This document shows positions 17,719 through 26,599 of a stretch of DNA of 64,000 nt, in pieces. The notes under the pieces are model-generated. The model saw only the letters and a program-made list of their open reading frames with translations. It made no database searches and was not told the origin of the DNA. Every line of letters starts with the position of its first letter. Positions within the stretch are counted from its first letter, which is position 1. The position numbers were made by a program, and so were the translations under genes. The stretch is from Conexibacter stalactiti (GTDB lineage: Bacteria; Actinomycetota; Thermoleophilia; Solirubrobacterales; Solirubrobacteraceae): assembly GCF_035967765.1 (NCBI RefSeq), contig NZ_JAYWIT010000008.1; one strand, written 5' to 3'.

Positions 17719-18075
17719 TCAACCTCTCAGAGGATGAGGCCATGGCGGTCGGCCTTGAGGCGGTTCGCGAAGCTCGCGCGGGCTCTGACGGCTGGCCGCG
17801 ATCCGCTCGACCGTTCCGGCGTCGTCGTCGATGTCCGGCTCGCCCCACGCAGCACCGTTCGCACCAAGGAAGCGGACCATCAGCAGGAATGAGACGCGCT
17901 TGTTGCCGTCCGGCAGCGGGTGATTCTGCGCGAGATGCGTGATCCGCCCCGCAGCCTGCTCGATCAAGCCCGGGTAGGCGTCCGACCCGCCGAACGAGGC
18001 GGCGAATCGCCGACACGCGGGTCGTCGGCCAGTTTGGCCCCCAGGAGCCGCACGTCCTCGTCGTCGGGGCCGTTT
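17719..18075 (-). pseudogene. Doc/Fic-type toxin remnant (death-on-curing)
   Basis: The readable core on the minus strand contains SFGGSDAYPGLIEQAAGRI, then HPLPDGNKRVSFLLMV and PDIDDDAGTVERIA. This is the Doc-family signature HPFxDGNKR with its usual flanks. The segment upstream (DEDVRLLGAKLADDP) is in another frame, so at least one frameshift separates the N-terminal part. The C-terminus ends in an aberrant Pro/Arg-rich frame. Doc proteins are kinases of EF-Tu in toxin-antitoxin modules; this copy appears non-functional. A Phd-like antitoxin is not recognisable upstream, where only about 100 bp of degenerate sequence remain. Confidence 0.75.
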
Positions 18076-18148
18076 GGTACTCCCTGCTGGTACTCCCTCA
18101 CCCGGGCGGGCTGCGCAAGGACCCGCGCCAAACCACCGCGTGAACGAG

Positions 18149-18174
18149 AAAAGCCCCGCTTTCGCAGGGCTTTT
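18149..18174 (-). terminator. Terminator of tRNA-Arg
   Basis: AAAAGCCC and GGGCTTTT form an 8-bp stem around CGCTTTCGCA, with TTTTC on the minus side. It lies just 3' of the minus-strand tRNA-Arg. Confidence 0.7.
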
Positions 18175-18183
18175 CGTCCGATA

Positions 18184-18257
<74 letters not shown>

Positions 18258-18400
18258 AAGCGGGACGCGGAATGATAGCCGGCCGGCGACGGACGTGACG
18301 GCCGGCCGGTCAGCGCGGCGCCGCGCGGTCGCGCCGGCGCGACCGGTGCGGTTCCCATCCGTCCAAGACGCCGCGCGGGCTGGCGGGTAGAACCGGGTCG

Positions 18401-18778
18401 ATGAGCGAACGAGCGATCATCCTCCCGCCGGGCGCCGGGCGCGCGTACGAGATCGGCCCGATGCGCGGGGTCTTCAAGGCCGACGGGCCGGAGAGCGGCG
18501 ACCGCTACTGCGTCTCGGAGTGGTCGGTCGCACCCCACGGCAGCGGGCCCGGAGCGCATCTGCACGAGCACAACGAGGAGCTGTTCCTCGTCACGGAGGG
18601 CACGATGGCGTTCCGCGTCGGCGACGAGTGGATCGACGCGCCGTGCGGCACCTTCCTGCGGATCCCAGCCGGCATGCTGCACGACTTCGAGAACCGCACC
18701 GCCGAGCCGGCGACGGCCTTCAACGTCTTCATCCCCGGCGGCTTCGAGGCGTCGTTCGCGGAGTGGGCCGGCGGCTGA
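18401..18778 (+). CDS. Small cupin-domain protein
   Basis: The 125-residue single-domain cupin contains cupin motif 1 (GPGAHLHEHNEELFLVTEG, with His, His and Glu ligands) and motif 2 (FLRIPAGMLHDFENRT, with the last His). The ATG at 18401 begins MSERAIILPPG. Such small cupins bind a divalent metal and act as isomerases, dioxygenases or sensors. No operon partner is present, as tRNA genes flank it on both sides. Specific function is unknown. Confidence 0.88.
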   Translation: MSERAIILPPGAGRAYEIGPMRGVFKADGPESGDRYCVSEWSVAPHGSGPGAHLHEHNEELFLVTEGTMAFRVGDEWIDAPCGTFLRIPAGMLHDFENRTAEPATAFNVFIPGGFEASFAEWAGG

Positions 18779-18800
18779 ACCGCGCCGCGCGGGAACGCCG

Positions 18801-18824
18801 AAAGCTCCGCTCTCGCGGGGCCTT
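18801..18824. terminator. Imperfect terminator hairpin between the cupin gene and tRNA-Ser
   Basis: AAAGCTCCGC TCTC GCGGGGCCTT forms a stem with one mismatch and one G-U pair. It is placed to end both the cupin transcript (+) and the tRNA-Ser transcript (-). Confidence 0.5.
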
Positions 18825-18832
18825 CGACTGGA

Positions 18833-18922
18833 CGGACAGGGAGGGATTCGAACCCTCGATGGAGCTCTAAACCCCATACTCCCTTAGCAGGGGAGCGCCT
18901 TCAGCCGCTCGGCCACCTGTCC
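18833..18922 (-). tRNA. tRNA-Ser (anticodon GCT)
   Basis: A 90-nt type II tRNA. The acceptor is GGACAGG/CCTGTCC with G73, the D arm is GCCGAGCGGC, and the anticodon stem CTCCC/GGGAG has loop CTGCTAA, giving GCT (AGC/AGT codons). It has a long variable arm and T loop TTCGAAT. CCA is not encoded. Confidence 0.95.
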
Positions 18923-19035
18923 CGGTGAGGAGTCGTGAGTCTAGAGGCTTCGGCGCCGCGATGCATGTTGTGTCGAACCGCCGGGTCGGACGACCGCTTC
19001 GCGCCCGTCCATTAGCATCGGTCCTGCCGCGTCCC

Positions 19036-19122
19036 GGAGGGGTGGCGGAGCGGTTGAACGCACTGGTCTTGAAAACCAGCAAGGGTGCAAGCCCTTCGAG
19101 GGTTCGAATCCCTCCCCCTCCG
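19036..19122 (+). tRNA. tRNA-Ser (anticodon TGA)
   Basis: An 87-nt type II tRNA. The acceptor is GGAGGGG/CCCCTCC with G73, and the anticodon stem CTGGT/ACCAG has loop CTTGAAA, giving TGA (TCA-family codons). The long variable arm is AAGGGTGCAAGCCCTT. It is divergent from tRNA-Ser(GCT), with 113 bp between their 5' ends. Confidence 0.95.
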
Positions 19123-19232
19123 TCACCCGCAGACGTACGTGCGCTCAGCCGAAGGCGACTCTCCCGGAGTCGCCTTCGCGCGCTCGATCGCGTAGTCGCG
19201 ACCGCTCCCGCGTTGAACCGTAAACTCACGCA

Positions 19233-22200
19233 ATGGCGACAGCACAAGCGGGGGCGTGGCGCGAGAGCGCGCTGTGGGGGGAGCTGACGGAGCGCGCGAG
19301 GGGTGGTTCGGACGCCGCCGCGCACGTCATGAGATCGATCGATCCGCTGTTGACGGAGCTCGACCTCATCCTGTCCTCGGCGGGCACCGGCGACCCGAAC
19401 TTCACGCTCCATGACGATCTTCACTCGTTCCGCGTCGCGTCGTGGGGCGCTGACCTTCTCGGGTCGCAAGTCAAGGAGGTCAGCGCCTTCGACCTCGGCT
19501 TCACGCTTGCCGCCGCCTATGCCCATGACGTTGGGATGACGCCGGCGCTCGGTCGCATCCAAGCGCACTACGACGCGCTCTTGGCCGTCGGCATGGAAGC
19601 GCTGCCGGCCACGGACGCACTGCACTTCCAACGTTGGCTCGACGACGAGCGCGACGGGCTCGTGCCGCCGCTGGCCGAAGGACGGCCGAGCATCAACCAA
19701 CTGCGCGAGGCACGACTCGCCGTTGCGCACTACTCACGGTCACGACACAACGACTGGAGCGAGGAGTGGGTCCGGGACTGGGCCGCGCGCAACAATGCCT
19801 CGGCATCGCTCTACCCCGGCTGGATCGACCATCTCGTGCGCATCTGCCGAAGCCACCACGAGGGCTACGAGCGCCTGAGCAGCCCCGACTTCGACCCGCA
19901 GCTGGTCGGAAGCCCCGCCGAGGTCCTCCACCTGCGCCATTGCGCCGTGCTCCTGCGTGTCGCCGACATCCTCGACATGGATCCGGGACGCACGCCCGAC
20001 GTGATCTTCCGCCACCGCTCCGTCGACAGAACGAGCGAGATCTTCTGGCGCCGCGACCATGCGATCACGGTCGTGCTCGAGGACTACGGCTTCGTGGTCG
20101 TCGCACGGCCCGGCGACGCACCGACGCACAAAGCCGTGCTCGATGTTGTCGCCGCGATCGATTCGGAGCTCCGTCTCTGCCGCCGGCTGGCTGACGAGAA
20201 GCGCCTGTCCGTTGCCCCGAACCTGAGACGCGAGCTGCCGAACCATTGGCCGTTCGAGTCGCACGTGCGCGCGACGATCGATTCGCTCGACGACAGCTAC
20301 GAGTACATCGACGGCACGTTCCGCCCCGACGTCGGGCGCGTGCTGCGCTTGCTCGGCGGCACCGAGCTGTACGGGAACGAGTGGGCCGCGCTCCGCGAGA
20401 TGCTGCAGAACGCGTTCGACGCCGTCAACGAGTCGATGGCTCGGGAGCGGCTCGGCTGGCCCGATGCCCACGATCCCGATGGTGTCACCCATCTGCGGCG
20501 ACGCCATCTCGTCCGCGTCGAGCTGAGTGTCGACGACGACGGCGGCGCGACGCTGACGTGCAGTGACACCGGCGTCGGGATGACCAAGGAGCGCATCCTG
20601 CAACGCTTCCTCGTCAGCGGCTCGGGGAAGCGGCACGACGACCGCGACCTCGAGCGGCGCTGCGAGGCGGCCGGATTCTCGCTCGAACGGACGGCGCGCT
20701 TCGGGATCGGCGTGCTCTCCTACTTCATGCTCGGCGACTCCCTGTCGGTGGAGAGCAGACGTGCGTCCCACGCCGAGGACCACGATGGGATCACCTGGAG
20801 ATTCACGACCGGCGGCCCTGACACGTTCGGCGAGCTCCGCCGCGGCACTGATCACCGCCACGGCACGGTCGTCGCGGTTCCCCTGGGCGCGCACCTGCAC
20901 GGCTCGCTCGACGAGTTGGCCGCCGAGCTGCGCGCCTACGTCGAGCGAACGGTCCTCCGCGTGCCATGCACGTTCGAGTGTTCGTTCCCGGACGGAACGA
21001 GCGAGGCGCTGCGCTGGGATCCGGGATGGGCGCCGCCTCCGGCGGACGCCGGCGACAGCACGGCGTTCGGTGCCGACTGGCTGTCCGGCAACCTGCCCGT
21101 CTCGCCGGACGTCTCACGACGAGATCAGATCGCGCGGGAACGTGCGCGTGAGGAGTATTGGAGAAGACTCAGGTGGCTCGTCGAAGACGGTGAGCTGCCT
21201 GATCGTCTCGGCTACTACCGGGTGCTGGTCCCGTGGTACGAGACGCCCCACGGACCGTCGTTGATGAACCTCGTCGACGTCGACGGCGATGGCGCGGCCA
21301 AGGCGGTCGTCCCGCCGTCGAAGACCTGGTTCAGCTGGTTTGGGATGCAGGTGGACGCGATCGACGACGATGCCGACGACGATGCCCCTCAGCTGCTCGA
21401 CCTCATGCCCGGCGACCTTCAGACAGGCGGACTGCTCTCACTCGACCTCACCTCCGACGAGGTCGCGAGCCCAACGGTGAGCCGGGAGAGCATCGCCTTC
21501 ACCGAGCGGTCGGAAGCCGTCTTCGAGTTCGTGCGCCAGCGGCTGGAGAGCCTCCGCGAGGCGTTTGCCGTCGAGCATGCTGCCGCGGAGATCGCACAGC
21601 TCAACTTCGCGCTCGCCGAGCTCGATCCGGGGGATCACACGCCGCCCTGGTGGTGGTTCGTGCACGCCGACGAAGGCGAAGGGCAACGGTGGAGCCCGGT
21701 CACCTTCCCGGCGACGACGTTCCCGGCGGAACCGAGCGACCTCTTCGGCGGACGCGGCGACGGTTTGACGCTGAGCTCGCGCGCGGTGACCGCGCTGGCA
21801 CCGCTGTCGGTCACGGCGCACCGGCGCGCCTCGATATCCAACAGCGAGTTCGGACTCGCGTTCCCACCAGACGCGGTCTTCGCGGTGGTCGACGAGGACA
21901 AGGTCATCGGCGCGCTGCCGGTATGGGTTCGCGAACCGCTGCCCGGCGCCGAGCCGTATCGGGACTGGTTCTACCCGGAATGGCGGGAGGTCGCGGCCAT
22001 ACGGTTCGCCGAGACGACGTACCTCAACACGACGCATCCGACGATCAGGCTGCTGAACAGGTCAGATCACGACGAGCTCCACGCAGCGGTGAACCCCGTC
22101 GTCCTCCTGGAGCAACCGGAGGCCGTCACGCGCTCCGCCGCGCATGTCGTCGCCGCCTGGATCTTCATGCGAGACGATGCCGACGAGATCTGGACGGCGT

Positions 22201-22454
22201 TCGGCGAGGCGTACCCGGAGCTGACCGAAGAAGCGCACCGGTTGCTCGTGGACGCCGGAATCGAAGCTGGCACCGTCTCGATTCTCTCCTCGTTCGTCAC
22301 CGGCGACGACGGGAGGACAAGCTCGCTCACCACGTTCCGCCCCGGGGGCTGCACGACCGAGCCTGCCGACGTCCTGCCCGTTCCCGCTGGCGAGGTCGTC
22401 GAACTGACGCGCAACGGCGCGCATCCGGCCGCACGGGGCGACCGGCCCACGTAA
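19233..22454 (+). CDS. HD-domain plus Hsp90-like ATPase protein (possible conflict/defence protein)
   Basis: A 1073-residue protein. The N-terminal domain has an HD phosphohydrolase set: H64 (DLHSFRV), H98-D99 (AAYAHDVG), a His pair in ICRSHHEG near 213, and D in LLRVADILDMD near 247. A GHKL/Hsp90-type ATPase follows: N box EMLQNAFDAVNE near 390, G1 DTGVGM near 445, and G2 RFGIGVLSYFMLG near 488. The remainder is an Hsp90-middle-like segment and an unrecognised C-terminus. HD domains fused to Hsp90-like ATPases are known from predicted bacterial conflict systems; the target is unknown. Codon use is visibly less GC-saturated than in the neighbours, and the gene stands alone 110 bp after a tRNA-Ser. 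Both suggest acquisition by transfer. The domain calls are firm; the defence role is inference. Confidence 0.85.
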   Translation: MATAQAGAWRESALWGELTERARGGSDAAAHVMRSIDPLLTELDLILSSAGTGDPNFTLHDDLHSFRVASWGADLLGSQVKEVSAFDLGFTLAAAYAHDVGMTPALGRIQAHYDALLAVGMEALPATDALHFQRWLDDERDGLVPPLAEGRPSINQLREARLAVAHYSRSRHNDWSEEWVRDWAARNNASASLYPGWIDHLVRICRSHHEGYERLSSPDFDPQLVGSPAEVLHLRHCAVLLRVADILDMDPGRTPDVIFRHRSVDRTSEIFWRRDHAITVVLEDYGFVVVARPGDAPTHKAVLDVVAAIDSELRLCRRLADEKRLSVAPNLRRELPNHWPFESHVRATIDSLDDSYEYIDGTFRPDVGRVLRLLGGTELYGNEWAALREMLQNAFDAVNESMARERLGWPDAHDPDGVTHLRRRHLVRVELSVDDDGGATLTCSDTGVGMTKERILQRFLVSGSGKRHDDRDLERRCEAAGFSLERTARFGIGVLSYFMLGDSLSVESRRASHAEDHDGITWRFTTGGPDTFGELRRGTDHRHGTVVAVPLGAHLHGSLDELAAELRAYVERTVLRVPCTFECSFPDGTSEALRWDPGWAPPPADAGDSTAFGADWLSGNLPVSPDVSRRDQIARERAREEYWRRLRWLVEDGELPDRLGYYRVLVPWYETPHGPSLMNLVDVDGDGAAKAVVPPSKTWFSWFGMQVDAIDDDADDDAPQLLDLMPGDLQTGGLLSLDLTSDEVASPTVSRESIAFTERSEAVFEFVRQRLESLREAFAVEHAAAEIAQLNFALAELDPGDHTPPWWWFVHADEGEGQRWSPVTFPATTFPAEPSDLFGGRGDGLTLSSRAVTALAPLSVTAHRRASISNSEFGLAFPPDAVFAVVDEDKVIGALPVWVREPLPGAEPYRDWFYPEWREVAAIRFAETTYLNTTHPTIRLLNRSDHDELHAAVNPVVLLEQPEAVTRSAAHVVAAWIFMRDDADEIWTAFGEAYPELTEEAHRLLVDAGIEAGTVSILSSFVTGDDGRTSSLTTFRPGGCTTEPADVLPVPAGEVVELTRNGAHPAARGDRPT

Positions 22455-22578
22455 CGCGCCGTCCTTCCACATCGCGGCACGCGCGGTCGCTTCTCACGGC
22501 GCTGAGCCGAGCGCCGCGCGCCGCCACTCGCCCGCCGCCCGCCGGGAGCCGTCCGGGCGACCGTTCACCATCCGCCGC

Positions 22579-23316
22579 ATGAGCTGGCACATGCGCCGCC
22601 TTGCCGCGTTCGACATCGAGACGACCGGCGTCGATCCGCAGAGCGACCGCATCGTGACGGCAGCGGTCAGCCTCGTCGGCGACGGCCGCCCGACCGAGAG
22701 CCACAACTGGATCGTCGATCCCGGCGTCGAGATCCCCGCGGGAGCGACCGCCGTGCACGGGATCACGACCGAGCGGGCACGGGCCGAAGGTGTCGCGAGC
22801 GCCGAGGCGGTCCACGAGATCACCGCGCTGCTCGCCGACCAGCTGCTGCAGGGCACGCCCGTGATCGCCTTCAACGCCCGCTTCGACCTGACGACGCTCG
22901 ACCGCGAGGCGCGCCGCTACGGAATCGTGCCGCTGATCGAGCGCGTCGGCGCCGACCGCATGCTGGTCGTCGACCCGTTCGTGCTCGACAAGCAGTTCGA
23001 CCGCTTCCGGCGCGGGAAGCGCACGCTCGGCGCCGTCTGCGAGCACTACCGCGTGCGGCTCGACGCCGCCCACGACGCGAACGCCGACGCGGTCGCCGCC
23101 GCGCGCGTCGCCTGGCGGCTGGCACAGGCGATCGAGGAGTTGCGCGAGACCGAGCTGGCGCTGCTGCACGCTCAGCAGATCGTGTGGGCCGCCGAGCAGG
23201 CCGCCTCGCTGGAGCTGTACTTCCAGGAGCAGGGCCGGCAGGAGCAGGTCGAGCGCGAGTGGCCGGTCGTCTCTCACGCGCCGCTGCCGCTCACGCAGCA
23301 GCAGCTCGCCGCCTGA
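22579..23316 (+). CDS. DEDDh exonuclease (DNA polymerase III epsilon-like)
   Basis: The 245-residue 3'-5' exonuclease-fold protein has motif I AFDIETTG (Asp, Glu), motif II VIAFNARFDLTTL (Asp) and motif III AHDANADAVAA (His, Asp). It lacks polymerase-binding features, so it is a stand-alone proofreading- or repair-type exonuclease like those common in actinobacteria. An internal ATG 12 bases in (MRRLAAFDIE) is an equally good start. The C-terminal 60 residues form a Gln-rich helix. Confidence 0.88.
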   Translation: MSWHMRRLAAFDIETTGVDPQSDRIVTAAVSLVGDGRPTESHNWIVDPGVEIPAGATAVHGITTERARAEGVASAEAVHEITALLADQLLQGTPVIAFNARFDLTTLDREARRYGIVPLIERVGADRMLVVDPFVLDKQFDRFRRGKRTLGAVCEHYRVRLDAAHDANADAVAAARVAWRLAQAIEELRETELALLHAQQIVWAAEQAASLELYFQEQGRQEQVEREWPVVSHAPLPLTQQQLAA

Positions 23317-23446
23317 GCGGACGCGCGCGAGGAGCGCGCGCTCACGGCGCGAGCGCGCCCGCGCCGCACCCCAGCGGACGCAACTCCGCTTGCAGCACCC
23401 CCGCGGCACCCAGCCGAACGGCGGCCGGTATGTAGCATCGCGCGCC

Positions 23447-24412
23447 GTGCTCTGTTCGGGCCATACCGCGGACCTCTGCCACCCGGCACTCGTCTACGCG
23501 ACGCCCGCGCAGTTCCTCACGTCCGCCGTTCCCTTCCTGCGCGACGGGCTGGAGCACGGCGAGCCCTGTCTCGCGATCACGAGCGCGCGCAACGTCGCGC
23601 TGCTGCGCGAGGCGCTCGGCGCCGACGCCGCCGCCGTCGACCTCCACCCCGCCGACGCCTGGCTCACGACGCCGTGGAGAGCGCTCGTCGCCTACCGCCG
23701 CTGGGTCGAGCGCAACACCGGCGGCGTCTCCGCGATCGCGCCGCAGCGACGCGTGCGCGTGCTTGCCGAGCCGTTCGCGCCCAATCGCACGGCCGCCGCC
23801 GCGCGCGAGTGGACGCGCTACGAGGCGCTGCTGAACGTCGCCTTCGCCGCGCTGCCGCTGACGCTGCTGTGCTCCTACGACGCCGCCGCGCTGCCGGAGA
23901 CGGTGATCGCCGACGCGCTGCGCGCCCACCCGCAGCTGCTGGAGCCGTCGCAGCAGCTGCGCGAGAACCCCACCTACGTCGACCTGCGCAGCCTCTCGGC
24001 CGCGCTCGACGCGGTCGCGCTGGAGCCGGCCGCGACGCCGGTCGCCGAGCAGCAGGTCGACACCGACCTGCACGCGCTGCGCGGCTTCGTCGCCGCGCAG
24101 GCTCAGCGCGCGGGCGTGCCGGGCGCGCGCATCTCCGACATGACCTTCGCCGCCCACGAGGTCGCCGCGAACGCCTGCACCCACGGCGGCGGCGACGCCG
24201 TCCTGCGCACCTGGACCGCCGACGGCGAGTTCCTCTGCGAGGTCGCCGACCGCGGCGCCGGGATGTCCGACCCGCTCGCCGGCAACGTCGAGCCGGCGGT
24301 CACGCAGCCGAGCGGCCGCGGCCTCTGGCTCGCGCGTCAGCTGTGCGACCTCGTGCAGGTGCGCACCGGCGCGGCCGGCACGACGGTGCGCCTGCACGTC
24401 ACGCTGGGCTGA
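23447..24412 (+). CDS. MEDS-domain plus HATPase (anti-sigma/RsbW-like) protein
   Basis: The 321-residue protein has an N-terminal MEDS sensory domain (ALVYATPAQFLTSAVPFLRDG, LAEPFAPNRTAAA, LCSYDAAALP). The C-terminal histidine-kinase-like ATPase (FAAHEVAANACTHGGG, EVADRGAGMSDP, SGRGLWLARQLCD) is of the anti-sigma-factor kinase type. Such proteins tie methanogen/methylotroph-type sensing to partner-switching sigma control. I chose the GTG at 23447 because a TAGCAT -10 sits 8 nt upstream; the longer frame opens with TTG. Its tail overlaps the convergent hydrolase by 14 nt. No anti-anti-sigma partner is adjacent. Confidence 0.82.
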   Translation: MLCSGHTADLCHPALVYATPAQFLTSAVPFLRDGLEHGEPCLAITSARNVALLREALGADAAAVDLHPADAWLTTPWRALVAYRRWVERNTGGVSAIAPQRRVRVLAEPFAPNRTAAAAREWTRYEALLNVAFAALPLTLLCSYDAAALPETVIADALRAHPQLLEPSQQLRENPTYVDLRSLSAALDAVALEPAATPVAEQQVDTDLHALRGFVAAQAQRAGVPGARISDMTFAAHEVAANACTHGGGDAVLRTWTADGEFLCEVADRGAGMSDPLAGNVEPAVTQPSGRGLWLARQLCDLVQVRTGAAGTTVRLHVTLG

Positions 24413-25238
24413 GCGCCGCCGCCTTCTGCAGGTGGGCGACGAGCAGCCGCTCGACCGTCTCCGGCGCGTCGGCGTACGGCCAGTGGCCGCTCGCCGGCAG
24501 CACGTGCACGTCGGCGCTCGGGAAGACGTCCCGCTGGCGCTCGGCGTACTCGGCCGCGAGGTAGGCGTCGTGCTCGCCCCAGATCACCAGCGCCGGCAGG
24601 TCGCGCGGCGCCAGCAGAGCGGCCAGCTCTCTCCCGCCCGCGCCGGGGTCGCCGGTCGCGCGGTAGAGCTTCAGGACCGCGCGGCGGGTGCGGCGGTCGT
24701 AGTGGTCGTACATCCCGTCGAGGAACTCGCGCGGCAGCCCGCGCGGCTCGCTGCGGTTGACGATCATGCGGAAGGCGGGCCGTGTCGCGGTGTACTGGAA
24801 CAGCTCGCCGAGCACCGGGGTTCGCCATATGCGCGCCAGCGCGTGCCATCTGTAGCCGGGCAGGACTCCGGTGTCGATCAGCGTCACGCTCGCGAGCCGG
24901 TCGGGCCGGCCAGCCGACCAGGCGAGACCTATCGGCCCGCCGAAGTCGTGCACGACGAGGTGGACGCGCTCGATCGCGAGCGTCTCCAGCACCGCGTCGA
25001 CGAAGCTGGCGTAGCCGCCGACGGTGTGCTCGAAGCCGGCCGGCGCGACCGTCTCGCCGAAGTCGGGCAGGTCGAACGCGACGGCGCGCAGGCCGAGCGC
25101 GCCGACGGCATCGACGAAGCGGCCGAAGTCGTCGGCCGAGCCGGGATTGCCGTGGACGAAGACGACCGCCTCGGCGGAGTCCTGCGGGCCGGCGGTGCGC
25201 AGCCGCGTGCGGGTCCCGGCGACGTCGAGCGTGCTCAT
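24399..25238 (-). CDS. Alpha/beta hydrolase with Asp nucleophile (dehalogenase/epoxide-hydrolase-like)
   Basis: The 279-residue protein has the oxyanion segment FVHGNPGSADDFGR and the nucleophile elbow VVHDFGGPIG, where the nucleophile is Asp rather than Ser. The acid region is VIWGEHDAYL, and the base His is in GHWPYADAPE. An Asp nucleophile is characteristic of haloalkane dehalogenases and epoxide hydrolases. The ATG overlaps the flavoprotein stop (ATGA), so the two are cotranscribed and may act on the same oxidised compound, for example hydrolysing an epoxide made by the oxygenase. Substrate is unknown. Confidence 0.85.
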   Translation of the reverse strand: MSTLDVAGTRTRLRTAGPQDSAEAVVFVHGNPGSADDFGRFVDAVGALGLRAVAFDLPDFGETVAPAGFEHTVGGYASFVDAVLETLAIERVHLVVHDFGGPIGLAWSAGRPDRLASVTLIDTGVLPGYRWHALARIWRTPVLGELFQYTATRPAFRMIVNRSEPRGLPREFLDGMYDHYDRRTRRAVLKLYRATGDPGAGGRELAALLAPRDLPALVIWGEHDAYLAAEYAERQRDVFPSADVHVLPASGHWPYADAPETVERLLVAHLQKAAALSPA

Positions 25239-26530
25239 GCCGCCACCGCCTTGCGCGCCTGCCGCGCGTGCACGGCGGCCGCCCGCGGCAGCGCTCTGGC
25301 GAGCGCGCGACCAGGCGAGATCGAGCGCGAGCCGAACGCGTCCATCGTCGCCGCGAGCTTGCCGTCGTGGACGGCCGCGGAGAAGACGAACCGCTCGCCG
25401 GGGTTGAGCCGGCGGCCCGGGGAGAAGTCCTCGATCACGCGCGCGTGACCGATCATGCCGCGGCGCCAGCGGCGGCGGTAGCGCGCGAGGCCGCCGTCGA
25501 GCGCGTCGTCGGCGCCCGGCCCGGCGGCGAGCGGCGCGCCGACGGCGTCGGCGAGCCATTCGGCCGACTGCAGCGCCCAGCCGCAGCCGATCCCCCACAG
25601 CGGATCGGTCGCGAGCGCCGCGTCGCCGACGAGCGCCAGCCCCGGCGCGATCGGCTCGTGCTCGACGTTGGGCATCTCGATCTTGCCCTTGACCGTGTCG
25701 ACCGCTCTCGCCTCGTGGATCGGCGGCGGGTCGGGCAGGTCGGCGAGCAGCTTGACGAGCGCGGCGAGCGGGTCGCGGCGGAACTCCGGCAGCCGCTCCT
25801 TCGTCGGCATCGCCGCGTAGAAGGTCAGGCCGGAGTCGGTCGGGAAGCCGGCGGCCCATTGCGGGTCGCACATCCACAGCGAGGCGTCGGGCGCGTGGTC
25901 GGGCGCGCCGCCCTCGAAGTAGGTGCCGTAGGCGAAGCGGCCGTGCGGCGTCGTGCGCGTCGCGACGCCGGCCAGTCTCGCGACTCTGGAGCCGCGCCCG
26001 TCGGCGCCGACGGTCAGCCGCGCGCGCAGCTCGCGCTCCGCCCCGCCGCGGTCGCGCACGACGACGCCGCGCACGCGCTCGCCGGCGCCGCCGACGAGGT
26101 CGACGGCCGTGTGGCCCAGCAGCGACTCGACGCCGGGCGTCGCGAGCGCCGTGTCGCGCAGCAGCGGATCGAGCAGCGAGCGGCGCAGGTTGATCCCGGC
26201 GCGGCGCGCGTCCGGCGGCGGCACGATCCAGCCCCAGCGCGTCCAGATGCGGAAGCTGGAGCGGACGGCGCCGGCGTCGAGCATCGGCTGCAGCAGCCCG
26301 AGGCGTTCGAGCGCCGGGACCGCGGAGGCCTGGATGAAGTGGGAGCAGACCTGCTTGTAGGCCTGCGGATCGGGCCGCTGCTCGACGAGCGCGACGCGCG
26401 CGCCGGCGCGCCCGAGCGCGATCGCCGCCGCGCTACCTGCGAGGCTGCCGCCCACGATGACGGCGTCGAACTCCTCAGCCCGGCCCGGACGTGTCGCCCG
26501 CGACGGCGTCTGCGCTTCGGTCACACCCAT
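25235..26530 (-). CDS. FAD-dependent oxidoreductase/monooxygenase
   Basis: The 431-residue group A flavoprotein has the Rossmann GGSLAGSAAAIALGRAG near residue 30, a second FAD segment VGADGRGSRVARL, and the C-terminal FAD site LALVGDAALATDPLWGIGCG. These fit PHBH-type hydroxylases and geranylgeranyl-reductase-like enzymes. Start MGVTEAQ follows GGGAG. The gene is coupled to the Asp-nucleophile hydrolase and is divergent from a PadR regulator 69 bp away. That suggests a small inducible oxidation module controlled by PadR. Confidence 0.85.
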   Translation of the reverse strand: MGVTEAQTPSRATRPGRAEEFDAVIVGGSLAGSAAAIALGRAGARVALVEQRPDPQAYKQVCSHFIQASAVPALERLGLLQPMLDAGAVRSSFRIWTRWGWIVPPPDARRAGINLRRSLLDPLLRDTALATPGVESLLGHTAVDLVGGAGERVRGVVVRDRGGAERELRARLTVGADGRGSRVARLAGVATRTTPHGRFAYGTYFEGGAPDHAPDASLWMCDPQWAAGFPTDSGLTFYAAMPTKERLPEFRRDPLAALVKLLADLPDPPPIHEARAVDTVKGKIEMPNVEHEPIAPGLALVGDAALATDPLWGIGCGWALQSAEWLADAVGAPLAAGPGADDALDGGLARYRRRWRRGMIGHARVIEDFSPGRRLNPGERFVFSAAVHDGKLAATMDAFGSRSISPGRALARALPRAAAVHARQARKAVAA

Positions 26531-26581
26531 CTCATCAGCTCCCAGGTCAGTCGTCGCTCCGGTTTCTGACAGTGCAGGGCG

Positions 26582-26587
26582 TACTAT
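26582..26587 (+). promoter_or_regulatory. -10 element for the PadR gene
   Basis: TACTAT lies 12 nt upstream of the PadR ATG, which would give a nearly leaderless transcript. No convincing -35 hexamer is seen. It is in the 69-bp gap shared with the divergent flavoprotein gene. Confidence 0.5.
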
Positions 26588-26599
26588 ACGGGTCGCACC

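Noticed and set aside
17512..17892. Plus-strand ORF with a signal-peptide-like LLGLAAPAAA
   Set aside because: It overlaps the Doc remnant in antisense, and after the hydrophobic start has no recognisable fold; perhaps a leftover.
21233..22582. Long plus frame inside the HD-Hsp90 gene
   Set aside because: Alternative frame of the same gene, very rich in Arg; the HD-Hsp90 frame has all conserved motifs.
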